From positions 186,001 to 250,000 of the forward strand of contig JACKEQ010000006.1 in assembly GCA_020632885.1 (NCBI GenBank): a DNA stretch of 64,000 nt. The letters run 5' to 3'. Shown in pieces: positions 8,286 through 17,051 of this stretch. The translations under genes were made by a program, and so were the position numbers. Source of the DNA: Alphaproteobacteria bacterium (GTDB taxonomy: Bacteria; Myxococcota_A; UBA796; GCA-2862545). Under the pieces are notes generated by a model that had not been told where the DNA came from, did no database searches, and was given only the letters and a program-made list of their open reading frames with translations. Positions within the stretch are counted from its first letter, which is position 1. The number at the start of each line of letters is the position of its first letter.

Positions 8286-9185
8286 ATGCGCTTCACGTTG
8301 GCGATGAACATCGCCCTGATCGGTCTGCTCGCCTGCAAGGGCGAGGACCCCACGGAATCCACGCCGCCGCCGCCGACCCCCACGGGGACCGAGTCCTGTG
8401 GCAGCACCCCGCCTGTCGTCAACGACGTCACCATCGTCCCCGGCGAGATCACGGCGGACGTCCCCGAGCCGCACCTCGTCGTCACGTACGACGTGAGCGA
8501 CGCCGACGGCGACCTGATCCCCGGAACGTACTTCCTGTTCTACGACAACGTCCCGGACGGCCAGATGGACCTCCAGGCCGTGATCGACGCGAACCAGTAC
8601 CTCGCGGCGGACCTCAGCCTCGATCCCGGCGAGGAGCCCTGCTCCTACACCGAGCTCGTGCTCCCGCTGCGCATCGTGCCTGCAGACCTCGATGGCATCG
8701 ATCTCTGCACCGGCTACGACTGGGCCGTCGGCCTCGTCGACGCGCAGGAGAACAACAGCGAGCCGCTGATCCTCCTCACCGCCTACACGCCCGACGCGGA
8801 CGGCAACGCCTGCGGCCCGCAGGACACCGGCGACACCGGCGGTGACGCGGACACCGACACCGACACCGACTCCGATACGGACACCGACACCGACACGGAT
8901 TCGGACGCCGACAGCGACACCGACACGGACGCCGACAGCGACACCGACACGGACGCCGACAGCGACACCGACACGGACGCCGACAGCGACACCGACACGG
9001 ACGCCGACAGCGACACCGACACGGACGCCGACACCGACGCCGACACGGATGCCGATACCGACGCCGACACCGACGCCGATGCCGACGCCGACGCCGATAC
9101 CGACACCGATGCCGATACCGACGCCGACACCGATGCGGACGCCGACACCGACACCGACGCCGACACCGACACCACGCCTCCCTAG
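8286..9185 (+). CDS. Lipoprotein with long C-terminal Asp/Thr/Ser/Ala tract
   Basis: The start is set by TGGAGG six bases before ATG 8286, giving 299 residues. The signal peptide is short and ends in a lipobox (IGLLAC, Cys16). A folded region of about 160 residues follows, with a DLVVTYDVSDADGDLIPGTY-like pattern typical of extracellular beta-sandwich domains. The last 110 residues are almost only D with alternating T, S and A, encoded in part by five perfect 24-bp repeats. There is no membrane helix or sorting motif after the tract. The acidic tail could bind calcium or act as a surface spacer, as Ser-Asp tracts do in Gram-positive adhesins, but that is an analogy. A terminator follows. Confidence 0.8.
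   Translation: MRFTLAMNIALIGLLACKGEDPTESTPPPPTPTGTESCGSTPPVVNDVTIVPGEITADVPEPHLVVTYDVSDADGDLIPGTYFLFYDNVPDGQMDLQAVIDANQYLAADLSLDPGEEPCSYTELVLPLRIVPADLDGIDLCTGYDWAVGLVDAQENNSEPLILLTAYTPDADGNACGPQDTGDTGGDADTDTDTDSDTDTDTDTDSDADSDTDTDADSDTDTDADSDTDTDADSDTDTDADSDTDTDADTDADTDADTDADTDADADADADTDTDADTDADTDADADTDTDADTDTTPP
8904..9023 (+). repeat. Five perfect 24-bp tandem repeats encoding Asp-rich octapeptide
   Basis: Five head-to-tail, base-identical copies of a 24-bp unit starting GACGCCGACAGC each encode DADSDTDT inside the lipoprotein gene. Degenerate copies lie on both sides. The period is a multiple of three, so copy-number change keeps the frame. Confidence 0.93.
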
Positions 9186-9245
9186 GGAGCGCCCGGCCGC
9201 CACACCGGCGGCCAGCGCGGCCCGCTCCGGCGGGTCCGCTCGAGA

Positions 9246-9277
9246 CCCCCGCCCGGCTACGGCCGCGCGGGGGTTCT
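9246..9277. terminator. Rho-independent terminator between converging genes
   Basis: CCCCCGC at 9246-9252 pairs with GCGGGGG at 9267-9273 and is followed by TTCTT on the plus strand. A further CCGG/CGG pairing may extend the hairpin. It lies between the plus-strand lipoprotein (ending 9185) and the minus-strand kinase (ending 9292), where it could serve both. Confidence 0.65.
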
Positions 9278-9291
9278 TCGTCTCAGGCGCC

Positions 9292-11249
9292 TCAGAGCTC
9301 GCCGATCGCCATCTCGATGCGGAGGCGCATCGGACCCTTGGCGTTCAGGAGCTCGTCCTGCAGGATGCGACGTGCCGCGTCGCGATCCCCGCGCTGCCCT
9401 ACGGACACCACCGCGTTGATCGCGGCGTTCTTGGCCCGCACGCCACCGTCCCGGAGCACCGGGAGGAGCACGCTCGGATCCGTGCCCACCCGGCCGTAGG
9501 TCGCGGCCGCCTCGGCCTGGGAGAAGACGTTCGTGTTGATCGCCTCGATGATGAGGCTCTCCTGGGCTGACCGGTCGCCGACACCCGCCTTGTACTGCCG
9601 GATGACGTTCTGCCACGCCTTCACGGCCACGTCCCGGTTGCTGTCGGTGCGCGCCATGTCCACGAAGCGCGCCGTCAGGGCCGGGTTGCTCCAGCTCCCA
9701 TCGAGCGCGCGGATCCGCGTCCCGGGATCCGCGCTGTCCAGACCCTCCACCGACACGGCGGGGCCGGGGGGCACCGGAACATCGGGCGCCTCGGGAGCAT
9801 CGGGCTCCTCTGGGGGATCCGGGGTGTCGGGCACGTCAGGCGTGGCCGGGACGACGGGCACGGGCGCGGAGGGTGCTACGGGTGCCGTCGTGGGTGCGGG
9901 GACGGGACGCCCCCCGGGGGTGGGCGCGGTGGACACGGGCTGCACGGGGGCCACCGGCGCGACGGGATCCACGGGGGCCACGGGCGCCGGCGCGCCCGGC
10001 ACCACGACCACCACGGGGTCGGGCATCTTCGGGGAGGACGCCATCATCACGTACACCGCACCGAGGCCGACGAGCCCCACCAGCGCCACGACGCCCACCA
10101 CCAGGAGCACCGCGCCACCGCCGAGCGCCACGGCAGCACCCGTGGAGACCGCCGAGGTGGCCGGCACACCGGCGTGACGATCCGTGGGTGCCGGAGGCGG
10201 CGAGGGCACCGGGGGCGTCGGGAACACGCGGAGGTTCTCCGGCGGGCCCATCGACTCCGCCTGGGGCGCCTTGTAGAGGCTCTCGACGCTCACGGGTGCT
10301 GCGGGGTCGAGGGCGAAGGTGCCCTCCGGCTGGCTCGGCGTGGCCTCGCTGGTGAGCGAGCGCACCGACTTCACGAAGTCCGCCGAGAACGGACCCGCGG
10401 GTGCGGGCGCTGGCTCCTGGCCCGGACGGAGGGTCTGGCCCTTCCAGATCGCGAGCAGCTCGTCGATGGACTGGATGCGCTCCTCCCGATCGGGCGTGAG
10501 CGCGCCCAGGATGGCGTCCACCATGCGCTGGGGGAGATCCGGACGGATCTCGAGGGGATTCCTGTACTTCCCCTCCGCGACCGCGCCGAAGATCTGGTAG
10601 AGGCTGTCGCCGCCGAAGGCCCGATGGCCCGTGACCATCTCGTAGAGGATGGCGCCGCACGCGAACACGTCGGTGCGGTGGTCGACGTTCTTCGAGTCCT
10701 CCACCTGCTCGGGCGACATGTACTGGGGGTACCCATCGTGGAGCCCGTGCGCGTGCGGCTGTCGTCGCCCTCGACCAGCTTGGCGAGGCCGAAGTCCATG
10801 ACCTTCGGGACGAGCTGTTCGCCCTCCACCGCCAGCATGATGTTGGCGGGCTTGAGGTCGCGGTGCACGAGGCCCCTCGAGTGGGCGTGCGCGACCCCGC
10901 GCAGCAGCCCCTCCACGAGCACGTCCGCCTGCTCGTACGTGAGGGTCTGCTGGTCGAGCAGATCGTCGAGGGACGGGCCCTCGATGTACTCCATCACCAG
11001 GCCTGGCGCGCCGTTCACGACGATGATGTCGGTGACCGCCACGATGTTCGGGTGGCGCAGCGACGCCTGGACCTGCCCCTCCTGGACCAGGCGCTCCTTG
11101 ATCGCCCTGCTGCTCATCGTGAGCAGCTTGAGGGCGTGCTTGGTGCCCAGCTGCACGTGACGGCAGAGGTACACGATCGCCATGCCGCCTTCGCCGAGGA
11201 CGCCCTCGACGACGTAGCGATCGACGGTCGCGCCGGTCGCGAGCTCCAT
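9292..11249 (-). CDS. Ser/Thr protein kinase with membrane helix and HEAT-like C-terminus, frameshifted
   Basis: Two overlapping frames make one gene. The first (from ATG 11249) has LGEGGMAIVY, Lys41 in HALK, HRDLKPAN with Asp131, and DFG at 152-154, ending in ...STMGTP. The second carries on at once with QYMSPEQ and the rest of the kinase lobe. The break is a run of five C (10725-10729 read as G on the plus strand) where six would restore the frame. After the kinase come a membrane helix, a Pro/Val/Ala-rich linker and about 190 residues of helical repeats resembling HEAT repeats (VDMARTDSNRDVAVKAW, LLPVLRDGGVRAKNAAI). All catalytic residues are present. It lies 13 bases after a PPC-domain lipoprotein gene, suggesting a shared operon and perhaps a sensed ligand. 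Confidence 0.85.
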
Positions 11250-11262
11250 CAGATCTCCAGGG

Positions 11263-11817
11263 TCACTGGTAGGACACCGTGAAGCCGTACGCGCGACACC
11301 CGGCCGGCACGGCGATCACCTTCAGGTAGTGGGCACCGGTCACGTCGGCCGTGAAGGTGACGACCTCGGGGGAGTCGGTGGACGTGCCCGTGGCCACGAC
11401 GGTGGTGCGGTCGGGACCCAGGATCTCGACGTCGATGTTCCCGTCGTCCTGGGGGAAGGTGACGGTGACCGTGACCGTGTTGTTCTCGGTCATCGCGAAG
11501 CGCCAGTAGTCCACGGGCGACGCGAGCGTGAGCCGCCGGTCGTCCGCCGACGAGAGCTGGAGCGCGTCCTCGGGCCCCTCGGTGGGGTTGGTGTCGGGGT
11601 CGAGCACGGGCTCGTCGTCGTCGTCGAGGCAGTCGTCCGTGTCGGTGTCCGCGTCACTGTCGGCGTCCGCGTCGGCGTCCGCGTCCGCATCGCTGTCGAC
11701 GTCCGGTGTGGCGGTGTCCGTGTCCGTGTCCGTGTCCGTCTCCGAGCCCGGCGGCGGCTCCTCGACCCTCCGACACCCCAGCACGACCAACGGCACACAC
11801 AAGAGCAACCTGAGCAT
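11263..11817 (-). CDS. Asp-rich lipoprotein with pre-peptidase C-terminal-like domain
   Basis: ATG 11817 is chosen because GGAGGGG lies just upstream; it gives 184 residues. The signal peptide ends in LVVLGC (Cys15). A 45-residue acidic spacer of D alternating with T, S and A follows, then a domain of about 100 residues (VDYWRFAMTENNTVTVTVTF ... VDVEILGP-like ... AHYLKVIA) that looks like the bacterial pre-peptidase C-terminal (PPC) beta-sandwich. PPC domains are found in secreted proteins and usually bind other domains or polymers. It is the first gene of a two-gene operon with the kinase at 9292-11249. The acidic spacer here sits between the lipid anchor and the domain, unlike the C-terminal tract at 8286-9185. 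Confidence 0.8.
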   Translation of the reverse strand: MLRLLLCVPLVVLGCRRVEEPPPGSETDTDTDTDTATPDVDSDADADADADADSDADTDTDDCLDDDDEPVLDPDTNPTEGPEDALQLSSADDRRLTLASPVDYWRFAMTENNTVTVTVTFPQDDGNIDVEILGPDRTTVVATGTSTDSPEVVTFTADVTGAHYLKVIAVPAGCRAYGFTVSYQ

Positions 11818-11932
11818 GATCCCCTCCGCGCGGAGTATACAGCCCCGGCGCGCCGTCGCCGAGCCCGGGGCGCACGACACATCCGTGCTGTGCGACCTGG
11901 CCCTGTGATAGTCTGCGTCGCTGGGAGACCGG

Positions 11933-12422
11933 ATGGCTGGACGCTACGCCAACGACGACTTCAACGAGGAGGAGCTCGACAAGGCCCGACAGCGGCTCGA
12001 GGCCTTCGAGGCCGAGCGTCGTGGGAAGGATCGCATGGCGCGCCTCCGCTACAACAACCCCCGGCATCCCGCCCTGCTGGGCATGAGCTTCACGCTCTTC
12101 TCCGGCGCCGCGATGGTCGTGCTCGCCGTCGCGATGGCCGTCGCTCCCCTCGCCTCCGACGACATCGCGCGCACGTTCGCGCAGATCCCGGGCGTCGGCC
12201 TGGTGCCGTTCGCGCTCGTGATGCTCGCGATCTGCTCGGCGATGCTCTACGGCGTGCTCTACGGAGTCGCCCTCGGTCAGGGGCGGCTCCGCGCCGTTCC
12301 TCCCGGCGGACCTCAAGGAACAGAACCGTCTCCGCTCGGACGTGCAGCGCCTCACGGTCGCGAAGGACGTCCAGAAGCGGCTCACCGGCACACCCGCTCC
12401 CACGCGCGAGCGCCGGTACTGA
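11933..12422 (+). CDS. Small two-helix membrane protein with coiled-coil ends, frameshifted
   Basis: The N-terminal frame gives a charged helix (EEELDKARQRLEAFEAERRGKD) and two membrane helices (about residues 48-75 and 90-112). After residue 118 it turns into Arg/Gly/Pro-rich text typical of a wrong frame. The other frame from the same place encodes FLPADLKEQNRLRSDVQ and a helical C-terminus that stops at 12422, just before the converging gene at 12426. Removing one G from GGGG at 12280-12283 joins the halves (GQGGSAPFLPADLKEQ). The intact protein would be about 162 residues, with both ends probably cytoplasmic. No family is recognised. Confidence 0.7.
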
Positions 12423-12425
12423 CCC

Positions 12426-13844
12426 TCAGCGGCGGGAGAGCAGGGCCCACGGGGCGCTGGGCACCGTAGCCGCACACCCGCACGTCCCCTCCTCCTCCGG
12501 GGGGATGGCGCGCGCGTTGAGCACGTGGCTCGTGACCGTGTGGCGGTCGCCCCCGATCAGGGCCTCCGCGCGCACGACCTGCCCCATGGGCTGGAGCGTG
12601 ATGGCGTGGGTGAAGGGGTCCGACGTGACGGGCTCGAGCACCTGGGGCTCCCCGTCGACCACGAAGCGCACGAAGCTCGCCGTGCCCGTCACCGTGGCCT
12701 CGAAGCCGACGTCGGTGGCCACGAGCTCCACCATGGGATCCGCGGGCCCCTGGAGCTTCACGACGGTGCGTCCGGCGCGCACGCCGTCGAGGATGCCCTG
12801 CACCGAGAGGGACTCCGCCCACACGAGGGTCGTGGGGTCACCGATGGGCGAGCCCTGGAACCCGAGGTCGATGCCCGCCTTGTGGTCGTCGCTGCCGCCG
12901 AGTGCGGCCGGCATGTGGCTCGCGCTCGTCATGGACTCCCAGAAGGCGATCGACGCGTCGCTGAACAGCCCGCCCACGGGAAGCAGGCCGCCGGTCTGGA
13001 TCTCCACGCCGTCGAGGGATGCGGGATCCACGTCGTGCTCCCAGGCGCACCCGATGCACAGCCCGCCCAGATCGAGCTCCGGGTGGTTGATGGACACCAG
13101 GCCACCCACGCCGTGCACGTCGTCGATCGCGCGGTCCACGGTGGCGTCGCCCACACCGAGCCGATGGTCGAGCAGCGCCGTGTTCCCGATGGCGTTCATG
13201 TGCCCGTGGTAGGTCGTGTACTCCATGCCCGGCACGAACAGCACGTCGGGGTTCCGCCGCTGGGCGTCCACCAGCAGATCGAGCGTGCTCGTCGTGTTGT
13301 GGTCGGTGATCACCACGAAGTCGAGCCCCCGCTCGCGGGCCAGATCGGCGATCTGGTCGAAGGTCGCCGCGGCATCGCCACTCTCGCGCGAGTGCACGTG
13401 GAAGTCGCCCGCGTACCAACGCGCACCCACCTCGATGGGCGCGGGCTCCGCCCAGGGCTCGCGGGGCTGGGCGTCGGTGTGCACGGCGGTCTCGTGCAGC
13501 GTGACCGACAGCGTGTACGGGTTGTCGGCCTGCTCCAGCCTCGCCTTCCCGATCACCACGTTCCAGGTGCCCACCTCCACCCCCGGGAGGTAGCTCCGGG
13601 ACGCCGCGGTGGCCGTGATCCAGGCGTCCTCCCCGTTGCCCCCACCCCAGCCGTGCATGGCGCCGTCCGGACCCGAGAGGCCCCAGTCGAGCACCGAGCC
13701 CGTCAGGCTGGCGTGGGACACCGCGATCTCCGCGGTGCCGGCAGGCACGTCGAAGGGCACGAGCACGAACTCGGAGCCCCCCTCGGTCACCGTGCCGTCC
13801 AGCGTGAGCGTCGTCTGCGCGAGGGCGCCGGCCAGCAGGATCAT
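12426..13844 (-). CDS. Secreted PHP-domain metal-dependent phosphoesterase
   Basis: Starting at ATG 13844 gives 472 residues with a very short signal peptide (MILLAGALAQ). Residues about 20-140 form a beta-sandwich resembling domains that bind ligands in secreted enzymes. The PHP domain follows, with the metal ligands in order: FHVHSRESGD, VVITDHNTTS, EYTTYHGHMNAIG, SINHPEL and GGSDDHKAG. This is the CehA/McbA-like group of PHP hydrolases. It ends with TCGCAATVPSAPWALLSRR, a Cys-x-Cys plus short hydrophobic plus Arg-Arg end that recalls a shortened MYXO-CTERM anchor. The ATG overlaps the stop of the upstream gene (ATGA), so the pair is coupled. The substrate is unknown. Confidence 0.85.
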   Translation of the reverse strand: MILLAGALAQTTLTLDGTVTEGGSEFVLVPFDVPAGTAEIAVSHASLTGSVLDWGLSGPDGAMHGWGGGNGEDAWITATAASRSYLPGVEVGTWNVVIGKARLEQADNPYTLSVTLHETAVHTDAQPREPWAEPAPIEVGARWYAGDFHVHSRESGDAAATFDQIADLARERGLDFVVITDHNTTSTLDLLVDAQRRNPDVLFVPGMEYTTYHGHMNAIGNTALLDHRLGVGDATVDRAIDDVHGVGGLVSINHPELDLGGLCIGCAWEHDVDPASLDGVEIQTGGLLPVGGLFSDASIAFWESMTSASHMPAALGGSDDHKAGIDLGFQGSPIGDPTTLVWAESLSVQGILDGVRAGRTVVKLQGPADPMVELVATDVGFEATVTGTASFVRFVVDGEPQVLEPVTSDPFTHAITLQPMGQVVRAEALIGGDRHTVTSHVLNARAIPPEEEGTCGCAATVPSAPWALLSRR

Positions 13845-15262
13845 GGAGCCCCCACCCAGGTCTCGAGGTCCACCATACCCGCAGCGAGCGCTTCCCTGGC
13901 GGACACGTCGTCGATCCCGGAGGCCCGCCAGGTGAACACCGGAGCGCGGGAACCGGGCAGCCAGAGCTCGCCCCGCGCGTAGGTCACCCCGTCGACCTCG
14001 GCGACCCGGGACCACACCCGACCCGTTCCGGCGGGGTCGTCCACGGTCGTCCGGCCTGGATCCGCCGCGTCCACCGCGCGCTCCACCCGCAGACCGAGCT
14101 GCCGGGCCTCCTGGACGATCGGCTCGTTGGTGTCACCGGCCACCACGAGGGCCTGGATACGAACGCCCTGTGCCAGCGCACGGGCGCGGGCCCCCTGGAC
14201 GGTGCCCGGGTGGTCCACGGTGAGCTCGGCCAGCGCCTGGCGGTCGTCCCGCGCTGCGGCCACCGCGAGGCGACGGCTCGCGAGCCGCTGGTGGGCCTCG
14301 GGCGCCCACCGCCCACGCGGCTGACGCTCCAGGTACCGAGCATACCCGGTGGCGGTGTCCTGCTCGGTGGCGAGCTCCCAGTCGAGCGCATCCAGCGCGT
14401 CGCGGGCCTCGCCGGTGTAGCGCCCGTCCGGATGGGCCTCCAGGAAGCCCGACAGAGACGCGCGGGAGCCGTCCAGCACGGCACGCGCGAAGTCCATGGG
14501 CTCCAGAAGGCCCAGCGCGGCGTCCCGATGGTGCCGGGGATCCCCGTCCAGGTACGCCTCCAGGCCCGCTCCGCCCGACGCGAGCGCCTCGCGGAACCGG
14601 ACATCGTCGAGCTGGTCGAGGGCGTAGCCGCGCCAACGCGAGTCCGGGTGCTCGCGCAACCAGCTCTCCCAGTACGCCGCCGACCCCTCCTTGGACTTCC
14701 CCGCGGGCAGCTCGACCCGGAGCGCGATCCGGTCGCCGGGGAACCGGGCCCCGTGCTGCCACCACGACACGACGGGGTCCCGCCCGTCGAAGACCTGCAC
14801 GAGGTGCGGGATGCCCTCGCGCACCCGGGGCAGCTCGAGGTGCTGGCCGTCCACCACGATGCGGGTGCGACCGGGCTCGGCGAAGGCCTCCCCGTTCCCG
14901 CCGATGGGCGGGGCGTCGGGCAGGTACGCCAGGGCCGACTGGAGCGGGTGGGCCCGCTGGAGGTGCGGTGGGGGGTCCACGCGGAGGTCGCGGGCCAGGA
15001 AGACCCACGGCCACGCGGCGTCCGCGTCGTGGTGAAGGGCGGCCTCCTCGGCCTCCAGCCACGCGACGGCCCCGAGCACCGCGGGGTCCACCGGCGCTGC
15101 GAGGCACGCGAGGTCACGGCGGACCGCGGCCAGCGCCAGCTCCCCCTCCACGAGCCCACCGGCGGCGAACGCCTCGGCGGCTCGGTCCACGTCGTCAGCC
15201 AGGGCGCGAGGCCGGACCGGCTCGCAGGGATCTTCCGCAAGGGCCAGGGAGAGCCAGAACAT
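13841..15262 (-). CDS. Secreted helical-repeat protein of unknown function
   Basis: ATG 15262 gives 473 residues beginning with a short signal peptide (MFWLSLALAED). The N-terminal half has no recognisable domain. The C-terminal half has short helical repeats such as WESWLREHPDSRWRGYALDQL, LSGFLEAHPDGRYTGEARDAL and GYARYLERQPRGRWAPEAHQRL, each about 45-50 residues apart and with the xxHPDGRY signature of tetratricopeptide-like outer-membrane lipoprotein repeats. Translation is coupled to the PHP phosphoesterase downstream, so the two probably act together in the periplasm. The gene is divergent from a small lipoprotein gene, with 173 bases between the start codons that hold no clear operator. 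Confidence 0.65.
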   Translation of the reverse strand: MFWLSLALAEDPCEPVRPRALADDVDRAAEAFAAGGLVEGELALAAVRRDLACLAAPVDPAVLGAVAWLEAEEAALHHDADAAWPWVFLARDLRVDPPPHLQRAHPLQSALAYLPDAPPIGGNGEAFAEPGRTRIVVDGQHLELPRVREGIPHLVQVFDGRDPVVSWWQHGARFPGDRIALRVELPAGKSKEGSAAYWESWLREHPDSRWRGYALDQLDDVRFREALASGGAGLEAYLDGDPRHHRDAALGLLEPMDFARAVLDGSRASLSGFLEAHPDGRYTGEARDALDALDWELATEQDTATGYARYLERQPRGRWAPEAHQRLASRRLAVAAARDDRQALAELTVDHPGTVQGARARALAQGVRIQALVVAGDTNEPIVQEARQLGLRVERAVDAADPGRTTVDDPAGTGRVWSRVAEVDGVTYARGELWLPGSRAPVFTWRASGIDDVSAREALAAGMVDLETWVGAP

Positions 15263-15435
15263 GCCGGAGTCTATCCGGTAATCCCGTCGGGGTGGGATCC
15301 GGGGATCCCGATCGCCCCATCGGATCGCGGCAAAAGGATCGCAGATCGCCGACGACGGCCCGTCGCCACGGGGTCCGCGGGTTGGCACAGAGGTTGCTTC
15401 GTCAACACGTGAACTCAAGTTGTTTCGAGGTCACC

Positions 15436-15837
15436 ATGCTCCGTTGCCTGCCCGCTCTCGCCGCCCTCCTCGTCGCCGCCGCCTGCGCCGTGCCCACCGC
15501 CGACTCGGCCCCCGAGGCCTTCTGCGCCGACGCGCACGCCTGGAGCCAGCGGGCCGCGAGCTGGCCGACGGACGCGCTGTTCCTCGGAGACGCGCCGCTG
15601 GATCAGGCCGCCGCGATCGAGCTGCTCGAGCTGCCGGACCCCACGCCCGTCCAGCGCCTCTCGGCCGCGCTCGTCGTGGCGGAGCTCAACCTCTCCGCGG
15701 GTGGCGAGGACACCGCGCTCACCCCGGTCTACGCGGCCCACGCGTGGTTCGCGAACCGCGCGGCGGGCGACGCGGGCTCGGACGAGGAGGCCCTCGTGCT
15801 CGCGGAGGCCCTCGAGGACGCCTCCGTCTGCCCCTGA
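15436..15837 (+). CDS. Small lipoprotein, unknown function
   Basis: ATG 15436 follows a GAGG (15427-15430). The 133-residue product starts with a lipoprotein signal (MLRCLPALAALLVAAAC, Cys17) and then has a mostly helical, Ala/Glu/Asp-rich body. Four Cys remain in the mature part (including FCADAH and the C-terminal VCP), which may form disulfides. I recognise no family. The S51-type peptidase gene starts 57 bases downstream on the same strand, so they may share a transcript. Confidence 0.65.
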   Translation: MLRCLPALAALLVAAACAVPTADSAPEAFCADAHAWSQRAASWPTDALFLGDAPLDQAAAIELLELPDPTPVQRLSAALVVAELNLSAGGEDTALTPVYAAHAWFANRAAGDAGSDEEALVLAEALEDASVCP

Positions 15838-15894
15838 CGGCCGTGGCGCACCGGGGAGCCCACCGATAAGCGCGTGGTTTCCTCAGGAGCCCCC

Positions 15895-17051
15895 ATGATC
15901 TCCGACCCGATGGGCGCCACCCCCGGACGGGTGCTGCTCAACGGCAACGCCGAGACGCTCGACCGTTTCGTGAACCTGGCCCACACGACGCTGGGTGCCT
16001 CCACCCACCGCGACCCCGTGACCCGGGAGCGCGACCAGGTCCTCATCTGCACCGGGGCCTGGGGTCGCACGGAGCTCAACGACGCCCCGCTCCGCAAGGG
16101 CTTCGCGGCCACCGGACGCGGCCAGGACGGCAAGCACGTCGTCAACCTCGGCCTCTACACGGCCGTGCAGAAGTACCTCGCCAAGCGCGACATGGTGCGG
16201 AGCCTCTACGAGGAGCACGAGCACCTCTGGTGGGAGCTCTTCCAGAGCTACAGCGACGAGAACTCCGCCACCGTCCAGCACCTCCGGGACGCGTGGAAGC
16301 GCGCCGGCGAGAAGGACGACCACGCGAACATGGCGCGGTTCCTGGCGGACGGCGAGCGCCTCCCACCGGGTCCCCGCGCACGTCCGATCCAGCAGTTCCT
16401 CCGTGCGTCCTACGCCGGCAAGCTCCAGCGCATGGTGCGCACGCTGCGCGAGGCGGACCTCCGCCACGAGGAGCGGCTCGAGGACCTCTGGGTGCACTTC
16501 CACCACGCGGCCGGCATCGAGTTCGACCCGTACTGGCAGGAGCTCCGCGAGGACCTCGTGCGCAAGATCCTGAAGTCCAACGTGATGGTCCTGCCGGGCG
16601 GCAGCCCCAGCACGCTCCTCGTGGGCTTCCGCTTCTTCAACCTCACCGGCGTGATGAACGAGGCCCTGCGGCGCGGCACGAGCTTCTTCGGGACCTCGGC
16701 AGGCGCCATGGTGCTCGGTCGCCGCGTGGTGATCTTCCACGACCACCGTGAGCCGCGCGAGGAGTTCCAGCTCCTCGAGAACGGTGTGCGGCTGGTCGAG
16801 GGCTTCCAGGTGTTCCCGCACTGCACGGATCGCGTGCAGACCGAGGACCCCGCGAACCTCGCCTACCTGGCGTCCCGGTTCAGCGACCGCTGGTGCGTGG
16901 GGCTGAACGCCGGGTCCGTCATGGAGCTCCGCCCCCGCGACGGCCGCTGGGACGCGGCGCCAGTGTGGGTGACGAGGACGTGGTGGTGTTCGGCCGCGAC
17001 GGCGAGAAGCTCCGCTTCGCGCCCGGGGAGACCATCGACCTACCGGCCTGA
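15895..17051 (+). CDS. Peptidase S51/cyanophycinase-like protein, frameshifted near the end
   Basis: ATG 15895 is preceded by AGGAG five bases upstream. The core has NVMVLPGGSPSTLL, a glutamine-amidotransferase-like turn, and the nucleophile elbow GTSAGAM (Ser about residue 268), followed by a His-rich loop (IFHDHREP) and ...RWCVGLNAGSVMEL. This matches the S51 class (dipeptidase E/cyanophycinase), which uses a Ser nucleophile in a Gln-amidotransferase fold. At about 16961-16970 the frame is lost: restoring one base gives VGDEDVVVFGRDGEKL and a stop at 17051. Without it the frame runs on through the antisense of an Asp-repeat gene. The N-terminal 230 residues are an extra helical region not usual for S51 enzymes, so the substrate is uncertain. 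Confidence 0.78.
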
